NCBI GenBank assembly: GCA_001931905.2
Contig: MSJI02000087.1
Location: forward strand, 1-33,901
Length of the DNA stretch: 33,901 bases
Source of the DNA: Cladosporium sp. IMV 00045
Taxonomy: Eukaryota > Ascomycota > Dothideomycetes > Cladosporiales > Cladosporiaceae
Direction of reading: 5' to 3'
The position numbers and the translations under genes are program-made. Positions 20,331 through 30,049 of the stretch are shown in pieces (position 1 is the first letter of the stretch; every line of letters begins with the position of its first letter). Below the pieces are notes generated by a model. It was given only the letters and a program-made list of their open reading frames with translations. It was not told where the DNA came from and searched no databases.

Positions 20331-21609
20331 CACGATATCAAGATAGCTAAGGTCTAGAAGAACGTATACTACTTATAAGGTTAGATAAGGAGGCCTATCG
20401 CTTAGAGTACACGATACTAGATTATAGATATAAGCGTTAGGTCTACTCTATGTTACCGGAACGATCATAATTAGTCGAACGATTTAAAACACAATATAGA
20501 GGAGAATAGGCTATACCGAGATCCCGAGATCGCGATATACGAGGACTTAGGGATAGACGAGGATAGTAAGTAGCTCCGTACGTATAACTAGGCAACTTAG
20601 TTTAAGCATAAGCTAAATCCACTCCTTGCTACGGTAATAATAGTAACTACCCCGAGCTATCCTAACGACTTTTACTTTAGTAAGTAGTATAGGATCGTAT
20701 ATTCGAGCCCTATAAAGACCGAGCGAATAGTATAATTGCTTATAGCTACTTCTAGAGCGGTTATCGAACGCTATATCAAAACGCTATAGTATATACCACG
20801 GACTCTTCGATATTAGACGCAAAGTTCTAGTTTATTAGTAGTCCGTATCCTTTCGAGAGCCCTCGACCTTCTACGTTAAAGAGATATACTTAAGCCTAGT
20901 TAAGCGCGATATGCTACTTCTTCCGTATATAGGATCGAGAACGGCGGCTTAAGGAATATACCGCATAGCTCTACGGGATCGAATTCACGGCAGACTAACG
21001 AACGTATATAAAGACAGTATAGTCTAAATTCTAGCGTTTAACGTTATCTCGAGGCTCTTACGAACCTATAACGTTACGGTAGGGGAAGCGGGATAGAATT
21101 TTAACGTATCTACTTCGAGATCGGTCTCCTACTAGCTACGATAATACAATCGCTTTTACTTTCGGATGTATTACTCCTAAAATCTCCGTCTTCCTTGCTT
21201 TTAATTTTAGGAGTTATAGCTTTTACTTTTTACTTTCTTTTTAGCTTTCTTTTTAAAGCCTCTATTTCTACTTTCTTAACTACTTTAGGGATTTCTTTTA
21301 TATTAAAGATAAAGTCCTCTTTTATCGCTACGCGCTTTCTTTTCCTATATTCCTTATATACTTATAATAGCTTCTAAGCTTTAGTTAGCTTCTTCTATAA
21401 GAGAGTATTATTAGAAAACGTCTTTTTAAAAGTAGCTTCTAGATACTTAATATACTACTTTATAAGAGTCTTAAAAGTAGATAAATAAATAATCGAGTTA
21501 ACTAGTAATATTACTTTTAATAACTTTATACTTTCTAGAAGTAAACTATCTAGTAGAAAGTAACCTAGATTATTTAGAGTTATAATAGGAGATAGTAACT
21601 CGAGAGAGC
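20065..21609. repeat. RIP-type AT-rich island
   Basis: From about 20100 the sequence becomes rich in TpA with few CpA or TpG dinucleotides, while CpG remains. That is the residue left by CpA-to-TpA mutation on both strands. No reading frame of note survives; the 60-codon frame at 21195-21377 is AT-driven. The first part is copy C of the OrsD-like family. The origin of the rest, including the very T-rich 21180-21600, is not recognisable. The gypsy element is inserted into this island. Confidence 0.75.
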
Positions 21610-21825
21610 TGTTACGGGCCCGGCCCGTGACATGCCTATACTATGCCTACCTATAGGATCGCAGGTGAGCCGAGGGTCGGCTTCATCTGCGAACTCTGTT
21701 TTAAACCTCATTTATAGCTCTTCGAGCTACGTCCTTATTATAGAACCTATCTATAGGTTGGCCGTAGTAGACTATATATGATTCTGTTTGCATCTACACC
21801 TACGTCTCGAACCCCGCCCGTGACA
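21610..21825 (+). repeat. 5' LTR
   Basis: 216 bp, starting TGTTACGGGC and ending GCCCGTGACA. Seven of the nine differences from the 3' LTR are transitions that make this copy more AT-rich. A TATA-like TTTATAG lies near 21711. Confidence 0.95.
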
Positions 21826-21827
21826 TT

Positions 21828-21836
21828 ACGTAGCTC
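21828..21836 (+). promoter_or_regulatory. Candidate primer-binding site (self-priming type)
   Basis: ACGTAGCTC begins two bases after the 5' LTR, where a primer-binding site belongs. It is perfectly complementary over 9 nt to GAGCTACGT at 21724-21732 inside the LTR. I do not recognise a tRNA 3' end match. Tf1-type elements prime from the folded 5' end of their own RNA; this could be such a case, but the transcript start is unknown. Confidence 0.35.
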
Positions 21837-21862
21837 CTACCCTTAGGTGTAGCTGTCCAGCA

Positions 21863-23269
21863 ATGGCCGACTGGCTAAAGCCCCCGATCGTGCCGCGAGA
21901 CTTGGAGCATTTCCAGAGTCATGTCTCCGAGCACCCTGGTCCCTGGTTCGAATATCTGCAGCTCTGCCACGAAGTAGCCGAGAGTCTGTCATCTGAAAAC
22001 ACCGGCCTGCGCCAGACCGTGCAGGAAGCTGAGAAGCAGCTTTCTTCCAAGATCAGCCAGATAGAGTATCAACGCGAGGAGCACGATCGCCTCACCGATC
22101 GTCTCCAAGGTAAACTTGCTACCGCTGAGGCTGAGAAGTTGAACGCCTTAGCCGCTGCTACTCCTACTGTAAGGACTCCCGAGACACTTCCTCTGTCCGG
22201 TGACGCTGCTGAGAATGCTCTAGCTTATGCTACGAGAGCGCCTGCGACTCCTGCTGCCGCACCTCGCGAGCCACTCCGCCTTTCCGAAAGAATCCCTGAC
22301 CCCGACAAGTTTCTTAGGGATAACAAAGACCTCAACCGGTTCGTCTCTCAAGTATACCAGAAGCTGACTGTGAACCGTAACCGTTTCCGCACGCCACAAG
22401 AGCGCATAACTTATGTTACGAGCCGCCTTTCTGGAAACGCGTATGCTCAGATCGCTCCGCACATCACTCTAGGAAACCACGACTTCACCGACTTCGAAGA
22501 GATCCTCCGCCTGCTCGATGTCGCCTTCGGCGATCCTGATCGTGTCCAGAACGCACAGAACGAGCTCTTCCGCCTCCGCTAGAAACAGTCAGACTTCAGC
22601 AGCTTCCGCGCAGAGTTCGAGCGCCTCTCGCTTGAAGGAGAGCTCCCAGAGATCGCGCGCGCCCCGTTGCTTATGCAGAACATCTCGCGCGAGCTGCACG
22701 AGATGCTGCTACACACCCCCTCTCCCTCGAAGGAGTACCGTCCTCTCGTCCGTCACCTCCAGGAACTCGACAACCGACGCCGTCAGTTCTATCAGCGCAC
22801 ACAGACCGTATAAGCCCGCGCCATCCAGCGCTCGACGCCGTTCCCAGCCGCACCGCCCCAGCCGATACGCCCCGCTACTCTAGTGAGCCACGAGAGCCGA
22901 AGAGAGACCCGCTTTGTCGCAACGCAGCCTTCCAGCTCTGGGGACGCGATGGACCTGAGCATGGCCCGCCGACACTCTCGCTCCGACAGGGAGACTGGCG
23001 CATGCTTCCGGTGCCACAAGACCGGACACCGTGTCCGAGATTGCCAAGTACCCGACAACCGCCCGCAAGACGTGCAGAGGCGCGATGCCCTAGCCCGCGA
23101 ACTCAGATCCCTTGAACTCCGACTCGAACGCCCGGACGTGCGATCGCACTCCCCGTCCCGCTCGCCCTCGCCGTCTAGTGCTCCCGCTTCTGCTCGTGAC
23201 CGCGACGATCCACCCACCCGATACCAGGAAAACGAGACAAGCCTGGCGGAAGTCGTCTCCAGGCGCTAG
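21863..23269 (+). pseudogene. Gypsy gag with two nonsense codons
   Basis: The frame from the ATG at 21863 encodes 468 codons if TAG at 22580-22582 and TAA at 22811-22813 are read through; both lie in the same frame. An N-terminal coiled-coil-like part precedes the capsid-like region (RIPDPDKFLRDNKDLNRFVS, then SDFSSFRAEFERLSLEGEL). A CCHC knuckle (CFRCHKTGHRVRDC) starts at residue 381, followed by an Arg/Ser-rich tail. Both stops fit CAG to TAG and CAA to TAA at CpA sites. Gag would form the particle and bind RNA; this copy gives only a truncated product. Its end overlaps pol in the -1 frame. Confidence 0.85.
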
Positions 23270-26200
23270 GATCACGCAGATCGCCTCTGCCTGCTTCTGT
23301 GAACACCGCAACGATCTCACCTGACTCCGGGTCCACCTTGTCTATCAAAATCTCGAGGATGTCGATCTTCGAGATGCCCGTTGAAGCCGAGTACCAACGA
23401 GCCCGCTCGCCGAAACTGTTGACCACTGTAACCTCCGAACACTGTTCTGCCGAAACCTACTCCCTGCTCGACACCGGTTGCGAGGGATACGGCTTTATGG
23501 ATTACACCTGGGCGAAAGAACACCGTCTCCCGATCCACAACCTCCGCCGTCCATTCAAACTGTATGGCTTCGCCGATGAGAGCGAAGACGCCTGGACCAT
23601 CCGTCACTACACCCGTTGCGACCTGAAGACGGGCGACCACGTTGAGAAAGGCGTTCCTCTGTTTCTGACCCGCCTCGCACACTACCCGATCGTGCTCGGC
23701 ACGCCCTGGCTCGAGAAGCACAATCCGACCACTGACTGGGCCGGCTCGACGATCGTATTCCAGAGTGATTACTGTCGCAGCCATTGTAACATGCCCTACC
23801 GTCCATCAACAATAAGAATGCATTCCCGAAACGTCAGAGTCGACCCCGGCTCCCCCGGCCGCCGCGCAGCACTAGAGAAAATTGGTATCGAAGAAGTTTC
23901 TCTGAACGCCTGCCGCAGGTACGGCCGCCGCGGATATAACCTGTTTGTTGCCACGATCGAAGACATCGATCGCATCCTGTCCGCGGAAGAAGAAGCACAG
24001 CTGAAGGTGCTGCTTCCCGCAGCGTTGCACGACTTTGCCGATGTGTTCTCGCCACAGCTGGCAGAACAGCTGCCGCCACATCGCCCGTACGATCATGACA
24101 TCAAGCTCAAAGAAGGAGCTGACCTTCCCTTCGGACCTTTGTACGCCATGTCTCGAGACGAACTGAGGGCCCTGCGCGACTGGTTGGATGAGAACCTCCG
24201 GAAAGGGTTCATTCGGCCGATTGCGTCGCCTGTGGCGTCGCCCGTTCTGTTCGTCAAGAAACCGGGAGGAGGTCTCCGCCTCTGCATGGATTTTCGCGCC
24301 TTGAACAACGTTACTGTAAAAGACCGCTACCCGTTACCGCTGACCACCGAGACTCTGAATAACCTGCAAGGCATGAAGTTCTTTACGAAGATCGACATCA
24401 TCTCCGCCTTCAACAACGTCCGCATGAAGCCTGGCCAAGAATACCTGACCGCCTTTCGCACGAGATTTGGGCTCTTCGAGTCTCTCGTTATGCCGTTTGG
24501 GCTGACTGGCGCCCCGGCCACCTTCCAGAGATTCATCAACGACACCTTGCGAGAGTACCTCGACCTTTTCTGCTCCGCGTATCTCGACGACATACTGATC
24601 TACAGCCGTACTGAAGAAGAGCACACCGCCCACGTCCGCGCGGTGCTGCAGAAACTACGAGGTGCTGGACTGTTCGCGAAGATGTCCAAGTGCGAGTTCT
24701 TCGTGCCCCAAACCAAGTTCCTCGGGATGATCGTCGGCCGAGACGGTATCCGCATGGACCCTGAAAAGATCAAGACTGTCCGCGAATGGAAGTCGCCTTC
24801 TTGCCTCACTGATGTTCAGGCGTTTATCGGATTCAGCAATTTCTACCGCCGCTTTATCCGAGACTTTTCTAAGATTGTTGCGCCTATGGTTGCGCTCACC
24901 CGTAAAGACAACCCGTTCTGTTGGACTGGAGACTGTGAACGTGCGTTTCAGCGTCTCAAATCTGCTTTTGTCGACGCACCTGTGCTCATGCCCTTTGACT
25001 GGGCGAAGGAAGTTATACTGGAGACCGATGCCTCGGACTACGTTTCGGCCGGAGTCCTCTCGCAGTATGACGACAAGGGTACCCTAAGGCCCGTCGCCTT
25101 CTTTTCCAAGAAGCACACGCCTGCCGAGTGCAATTATGAAATTTATGATAAAGAGCTTCTAGCCATCATCCGTTGTTTTGAGGAATGGCGACCCGAACTC
25201 GAGGGTTGCGAGCTGCCCGTGCGTATCCTGACGGACCATCGTAATCTGGAATACTTCACGACGACAAAACAACTGAATCGCCGTCAAGCCCGCTGGTCCG
25301 AGATGCTATCGCGATTCAACTTCAAGATCGTCTACCGACCCGGCAAGCAAGGCCAGAAACCTGACACCCTGACCAGGAGGTCAGAGGATATGCCTGAAGA
25401 GGGGGACGACCGACGAAATCATCAGAGCCGAGTGGTGCTCAAGCGAGAGAACCTGGATCTGCACAACGATCAGCCCGACCTTGTGCCGCACACACGCTCC
25501 GAACCAGCTGCCACACGTCCTCCGACGCTACCTGCAACCCCAGAACCAGATATACCGGAGAAGCGAGTGTCGTTCTCCGAACAAGTGACGACAATCATGC
25601 CAGCGACCCCAAAACCAGAAGTCGCAAGATATGCGATCCACGTCCTGACAGATAGTCGCAGCGACACCGAAGGCTCCCTCCGCGAACCACAGCCAACCCC
25701 GCGACGCACATCACCAGAGCCACAGACAACGACTATCGTGTTGCCAGAAGAAGTCCGAGAGCTGTATGAGAACGCCTACCGTTCTGACGACACACTGCAA
25801 GAAGTGCTAGCTGCAATCCGCGTAGGAAAGACCCGCCACCCAAAGATTCAGCTATCCCAGTGTGAGAAAAGACATGGCTGTCTGTACTACCGCGAACGTC
25901 TGTATGTTCCTGACGATGACGAGCTCTACGCCGAGCTCACCCGCCTGTGCCACGAAATCCCCGCCGCTGGCCACCCTGGAAGAGCCAGGACCTATCAGCT
26001 GATGTCCCGAGATTACTACTGGCCTGGGATGAGCTCGTATATACGCCGCTGGGTGAGGAACTGTCACGTGTGCAGTCGCACGAAACCAAACCGTCGAAAT
26101 CGCCAAGGCCTCCTGCAGCCGCTGCCGACGCCCGAGCGCGCTTGGGACTACATCACGATGGACTTCGTTACCTACCTGCCGAAATGCCAAGGATACGACG

Positions 26201-27243
26201 CCATCCTTGTCGTCGTCGACCGCCTGACTAAGCTGCGACACTACATTCCTTGCCACACCACTGACGGTGCCGAGGAGGTCGCCCGACTATTCACGCAGAA
26301 CATCTTCCGACTGCACGGCCGTCCGATTGACATCGTCTCCGATAGAGACGCCAAGTTTATGTCCGACTTTTGGCAGCACCTGTCTCGCCGCTTGAAGATC
26401 AGGAGTTCACCTTCCACCGCATGCCACCCCGAAACTGACGGTCAGACAGAAAGGATGAACGCTATCCTCGAATGCCACCTCCGAAGCTATGTCTCCTATC
26501 TACAAAACGACTGGGTAGAGTGGCTGCCGCTCGCTGAGTTCTCCGCGAACTCCATGTTTTCCGAGACCACCGGGATCTCACCGTTCTTCGCCACGTACGG
26601 GTTCCAGCCGCGATTGGGGATCGAGCCGTACGACCAGACCAGCATGCCTGCCAGCCGCGACGCCGAGAGCTTCGCCTCCGACATGAAGATGATCCTAGAC
26701 CACCTTAAAGACGAGACCGCGTTAGCCCAGAGTCGCTACGAAGAAGCCGCAAACCGCAGCCGCCAGCCTGCTTCGAAGTATACTGTTGGCCAAGAAGTCT
26801 GGTTAGACGCCCGGAACCTCAAAACCCTCCGGCCGAAAAAGAAACTGGATTGGAAGTATGTCGGTCCCTTTAAGATCGCCGCTGTGAACGGTCCATACAC
26901 TTGTCGCCTGGAACTCCCCGCGTCCATGAAAGTCCACCCTGTCTTCAACGTCAATCTGCTCATACCTGCCGCCGCTGATCCACACACCGGACAACGACAA
27001 GCGCCACCGCCACCTGTCGAAGTCAACGGGCTCGAGCATTTCGAAGTCGAAGAGATCATTGATTCCTTTACCGACCGCCGCGGTCGAGGAGGCGAACCGC
27101 GCCTCCGCTACGTGATCAGATGGGCTGGCTATGATGTGCCAACTACCGAACCTGCTTGGGCCATCTGCGAAGACGTGCCTGGCATGGTGCGCAACTTCCA
27201 TCATAGATACCCCGAGAAACCACGCCCGCAAATGATACCGTAA
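23200..27243 (+). CDS. Gypsy pol polyprotein: protease, RT, RNase H, integrase, chromodomain
   Basis: The frame is open from 23200 (after TGA 23197-23199) and overlaps the gag end by about 70 bp in the -1 frame, so expression by -1 frameshift is likely. Residues are counted from 23299. Protease is LLDTGCEG (Asp58) with [10 protein letters not shown] has [19 protein letters not shown] and YLDD (428-431). RNase H has ETDAS (577), KELLAI and TDHRN (646). Integrase has the HHCC finger (His885, His892, Cys922, Cys925) and DD35E (Asp955, Asp1015, Glu1051). A C-terminal chromodomain (about 1248-1304; [19 protein letters not shown]) would target methylated-histone chromatin. No internal stop is present. 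Codon use is GC-rich, unlike the flanking DNA. Confidence 0.95.
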   Translation, partial: PRRSTHPIPGKRDKPGGSRLQALGSRRSPLPASVNTATISPDSGSTLSIKISRMSIFEMPVEAEYQRARSPKLLTTVTSEHCSAETYSLLDTGCEGYGFMDYTWAKEHRLPIHNLRRPFKLYGFADESEDAWTIRHYTRCDLKTGDHVEKGVPLFLTRLAHYPIVLGTPWLEKHNPTTDWAGSTIVFQSDYCRSHCNMPYRPSTIRMHSRNVRVDPGSPGRRAALEKIGIEEVSLNACRRYGRRGYNLFVATIEDIDRILSAEEEAQLKVLLPAALHDFADVFSPQLAEQLPPHRPYDHDIKLKEGADLPFGPLYAMSRDELRALRDWLDENLRKGFIRPIASPVASPVLFVKKPGGGLRLCMDFRALNNVTVKDRYPLPLTTETLNNLQGMKFFTKIDIISAFNNVRMKPGQEYLTAFRTRFGLFESLVMPFGLTGAPATFQRFINDTLREYLDLFCSAYLDDILIYSRTEEEHTAHVRAVLQKLRGAGLFAKMSKCEFFVPQTKFLGMIVGRDGIRMDPEKIKTVREWKSPSCLTDVQAFIGFSNFYRRFIRDFSKIVAPMVALTRKDNPFCWTGDCERAFQRLKSAFVDAPVLMPFDWAKEVILETDASDYVSAGVLSQYDDKGTLRPVAFFSKKHTPAECNYEIYDKELLAIIRCFEEWRPELEGCELPVRILTDHRNLEYFTTTKQLNRRQARWSEMLSRFNFKIVYRPGKQGQKPDTLTRRSEDMPEEGDDRRNHQSRVVLKRENLDLHNDQPDLVPHTRSEPAATRPPTLPATPEPDIPEKRVSFSEQVTTIMPATPKPEVARYAIHVLTDSRSDTEGSLREPQPTPRRTSPEPQTTTIVLPEEVRELYENAYRSDDTLQEVLAAIRVGKTRHPKIQLSQCEKRHGCLYYRERLYVPDDDELYAELTRLCHEIPAAGHPGRARTYQLMSRDYYWPGMSSYIRRWVRNCHVCSRTKPNRRNRQGLLQPLPTPERAWDYITMDFVTYLPKCQGYDAILVVVDRLTKLRHYIPCHTTDGAEEVARLFTQNIFRLHGRPIDIVSDRDAKFMSDFWQHLSRRLKIRSSPSTACHPETDGQTERMNAILECHLRSYVSYLQNDWVEWLPLAEFSANSMFSETTGISPFFATYGFQPRLGIEPYDQTSMPASRDAESFASDMKMILDHLKDETALAQSRYEEAANRSRQPASKYTVGQEVWLDARNLKTLRPKKKLDWKYVGPFKIAAVNGPYTCRLELPASMKVHPVFNVNLLIPAAADPHTGQRQAPPPPVEVNGLEHFEVEEIIDSFTDRRGRGGEPRLRYVIRWAGYDVPTTEPAWAICEDVPGMVRNFHHRYPEKPRPQMIP

Positions 27244-27271
27244 GTAAGGAAGTGTCAGGAGTCACATGCCT

Positions 27272-27284
27272 AGAAGGAGGGTAA
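27272..27284 (+). promoter_or_regulatory. Polypurine tract
   Basis: The purine-rich AGAAGGAGGGTAA immediately precedes the 3' LTR. This is the expected primer site for plus-strand DNA synthesis. Confidence 0.75.
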
Positions 27285-27500
27285 TGTCACGGGCCCGGCC
27301 CGTGACATGCCTATACTGTGCCTGCCTATAGGATGGCAGGTGAGCCGAGGGTCGGCTTCACCTGCGAACTCTGTTTTGAACCTCATTTATAGCTCTTCGA
27401 GCTACGTCCTTATCATAGAACCTGTCTATAGGTTGGCCGTAGTAGACTATATATGATTCTGTTTGCATCTACACCTACGTCTCGACCCCCGCCCGTGACA
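27285..27500 (+). repeat. 3' LTR
   Basis: 216 bp, starting TGTCACGGGC and ending GCCCGTGACA, a perfect 10-bp terminal inverted repeat. The GCCCGTGACA motif also occurs 13 bp inside the left end, so the LTR opens with a short hairpin. Confidence 0.95.
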
Positions 27501-27640
27501 ACTCTTTATAGTTAGAATATAAGCTTATAGTAATATAAGTACTTAATATTAAGATAGTATATTATTCTAGTTTGACTTTATACTATTAGCTTCTTATAAG
27601 TACTATCTCGAAGTATTGAGCTGTCACATACAGATCTTAG
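27501..27640. repeat. RIP-type AT-rich flank right of the gypsy element
   Basis: The sequence is TpA-rich with almost no CpA or TpG, like the island left of the element. Together they suggest insertion into older RIP-mutated DNA. Confidence 0.6.
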
Positions 27641-28400
27641 ATGGACTTGGACTAGGTCTTGGCATAAATTTGTTATAGCACTTAAGTTGCGTAGAGCTCG
27701 AACTCTAGGGAGTGGTGGCTCTCATAGCCGTCGAGGATCAGCAACTAGTGCCTTGCCTACCTTCCGCGGGTCTATATGGCGATCGAAGTGCCTGATCCAC
27801 TCTGCCCTCTCTCATTCGTGGTCCAGCCGCTTATTGTAGTGTCGCGAAGACTTAATTGCCAAGAGAATCGTACTCCGTGTACCAATTTGCCAAGTGGTAC
27901 TAGGCCTCAAGGATGAAGAAAGGTGAATCGTCCAACCACATGCATTCATACTCTGGATCACGGTACACTCTCGGTTGCCAAGCTGTACCGGACCGCTTCT
28001 AGATTGTCTGTCGGAGGTGGTTTCGACTATCACCGAAGAGAAGACTCCAATCATGAACCCAGTTTCGTCGAAGTTGTAGATGTCATCGTCTAGAGTTCCG
28101 TACCTGGCACTTGTTTCCTGAATCAGGCAAAACACTCACCAATCACCCTTGGGTTTTCGCATTAAAGCCTTCCGTAGTTTTATTTGCGAGAAAAGCGAGT
28201 CTGCAACTCTTTGCGGCGTCTCACGAAATTTGACGCCCAGTTCTTCCCAACACGCGGCGCGTCACGTGCGGATAACGCTCGATCTGCTATATCCTCTATA
28301 CCACCGAGTCGTGGGGAAGAAAATCGCGCCGACATATCAAGCACTTATCGGACAATGATATTTTCCGCTGAATCTGTCAAGGATCGTGCGAAGGTGAATT
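27640..28400 (-). pseudogene. Fot1/pogo-like transposase relic
   Basis: Minus-strand pieces follow the family order across several frames. First comes LTDSAENIIV, then DMSARFSSPRLGGIEDIADR, then VGKNWASNFVRRRKELQTRF (HTH_Tnp/CENP-B-like region). Next are CENPRVIGE, IYNFDETGFMIGV (first catalytic Asp) and REC-TVIQSMNACGWTI. The last is LILDGYESHHSLEFELY (second catalytic Asp). At least three stops and several frame changes make it dead. No terminal repeats were found; the left side runs into AT-rich DNA. Confidence 0.8.
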
Positions 28401-29076
28401 AGCGGCGGGATCGGTGCGTGCGCGATTGACGGCGCATCGACGACTAACGGCGCGTCCCGCGGCATCATAAGTCTGAGCTGCTACTCTGATACTGAGTTGT
28501 TGGCAGTCGAGAATGAGGACAATCCCATACGAGGCCAGGGTAAACGTCGCTCTCCAAGCTCTGGAAAGTGGCCATTTTTTTTTTTTTTTCGACTCGGCAG
28601 TGCGTGGGGTGCGTTCCGGTGGGAAGCGCGGCGCTCGCTTATGGAGTACAGTAACATACATAGGATTTGATTGTTGATGATTAACATTCATGAAGTCACA
28701 TGTAGGATGTCCGGCTATATGGATCCCTATTATTGCTCCACAGGATGCAGAAGCGGCCATGAGTACGCGGCTCGGCGGGCTGTGGAACAACAACTTCACA
28801 GCGCTGTGCGTCTCAACCGAAAAAGCGGTGAGTGCTCAACATGAAATGATAACTGTATCCACAGAACCGTAGGCAAGCCAAGATTTGTTACACTGCATAA
28901 AAACAATTTTGGATCCTTCATTGAGAGTCTGCTTGCCAAGTACCACTTTTTCGATGTGTGGTATATGCTTGGAAGATCTATACCAATATCGCCAGTATTA
29001 CTGTTTGCCCGCCGCTACTACTCAGTCCCCTTTCTAAATTCTATTCACCTCGCTTCATCCTCGAGCTCCGGACACG
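28401..29076. other. No gene seen; contains a T15 run
   Basis: The region has a GC-rich stretch near 28430-28460 and a run of 15 T (28575-28589). Short frames show no domain. The last part is the presumed promoter and 5' UTR of the UbiA gene, with pyrimidine-rich sequence before the ATG. Confidence 0.4.
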
Positions 29077-30030
29077 ATGACGAAGCTTTCGTTCACGCTA
29101 CAAGCCTTACCACAAGTTTTACTCAATGAGATTGACATCACGTCACGACTCCTCCACTCTAACGCATCTTCCTCCTTCGCGGTTCTCTTTGGTGGACTAA
29201 TCCCGCGCATGTCTAGTGTCGCGGCTTTACACGACCCTGCAGGACTTATACTCAAGGCTTTCACCGCAGCACTGACATACGCGTATTGTTTCGACATATG
29301 CAACCAGACTATGTCGGTGGAAGAGGATCTTTGTAATCGACCTTCGCGACCTATCCCGGCGGGTGTTCTCACTGTGGAAGGAGCTCGTCGAAGATGGGTT
29401 CTAGCGTGGCTTTTTGCGTCACCTGTCTTCTATGTCATCGGGGGACTAAAAGCTTCTCTGCATATGGCATATTTCCTAGCGTGGACCTTCATTTGTTACG
29501 TCTGGCCAAAACCGAATGACTGGCTATTTAAGAGTCTTTTCACCGCAGTCGGCAATTTCTTGCTTCTTCGGATCTTGAACGCTCTAATGGTCCGGCATGC
29601 CTCTCATAGCGAGATGAGCATAGGGCTTGACATATTGCATTGCATATGGCTACTCTTCACGATCCACGTCCAGGACTTCCATGACATCGAGGGTGATCGC
29701 AAAACCGGTCGAAGGACGCTACCAACTATTCTGCACCCCTTGACAATGTCGCGCGTACGCATATTCACTACAGCCGTGTTAGTTTCGACTTCCACTGCCG
29801 TAGCGACGTCTCAATATTGGGCATACTCTCACGAAATGGCATTATGTACCACTGTTTTCGCAGTGCTGCAATTGCTTGGTGGATGTGCCACTGGGATCCG
29901 AGTGTTACGCACGGAGACGGCGGACCAAGCAGAAAAGACATACAAACATTTCTATATGATGACTGCGCTGCTACTAGAAAGCTACTTTTCCATGGTCAAT
30001 TATTCGATGGAAAGACGAGAGGCAAAATAA
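29077..30030 (+). CDS. UbiA-family integral membrane prenyltransferase or terpene cyclase
   Basis: Intronless ORF of 317 residues from the ATG at 29077 to TAA. It has about seven to eight hydrophobic helices. The two Asp-rich motifs of the UbiA superfamily are present. The first is CNQTMSVEEDLCNRPSRPIP (Asn76, Ser80, Asp84), where the usual first Asp of NDxxDxxxD is Ser. The second is DFHDIEGDRKTGRRTLP (Asp200, Asp203, Asp207). These bind Mg2+ and a prenyl diphosphate in the membrane. Fungal members attach prenyl groups to aromatic acceptors or cyclise terpene precursors; the substrate cannot be read here. Length is normal for the family and there are no stops. No other biosynthetic gene lies nearby. 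The downstream OrsD-like relic begins within about 20 bp of the stop codon on the opposite strand. Confidence 0.88.
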   Translation: MTKLSFTLQALPQVLLNEIDITSRLLHSNASSSFAVLFGGLIPRMSSVAALHDPAGLILKAFTAALTYAYCFDICNQTMSVEEDLCNRPSRPIPAGVLTVEGARRRWVLAWLFASPVFYVIGGLKASLHMAYFLAWTFICYVWPKPNDWLFKSLFTAVGNFLLLRILNALMVRHASHSEMSIGLDILHCIWLLFTIHVQDFHDIEGDRKTGRRTLPTILHPLTMSRVRIFTTAVLVSTSTAVATSQYWAYSHEMALCTTVFAVLQLLGGCATGIRVLRTETADQAEKTYKHFYMMTALLLESYFSMVNYSMERREAK

Positions 30031-30049
30031 TCAATATAAGCGGCGAGAC

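Larger units (their letters stand above)
21610..27500 (+). mobile_element. Ty3/gypsy chromovirus LTR retrotransposon, 5,891 bp
   Basis: Two 216-bp LTRs flank gag and pol in the order protease, reverse transcriptase, RNase H, integrase, chromodomain, which defines a chromovirus. A polypurine tract precedes the 3' LTR. Pol is intact and gag has two nonsense codons. The LTRs differ at nine sites (about 4%). Flanking 5-mers (AGAGC and ACTCT) do not match, so no target duplication is seen. It sits in RIP-type AT-rich DNA. Confidence 0.95.

Noticed and set aside
21195..21377. 60-codon hydrophobic ORF, possible membrane peptide
   Set aside because: It arises from T-rich RIP DNA; Phe/Leu/Ile richness is what such composition gives.
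28377..28799. Minus-strand 140-codon ORF across the T15 run
   Set aside because: It shows no domain, and the frame includes a Lys run created by the homopolymer.
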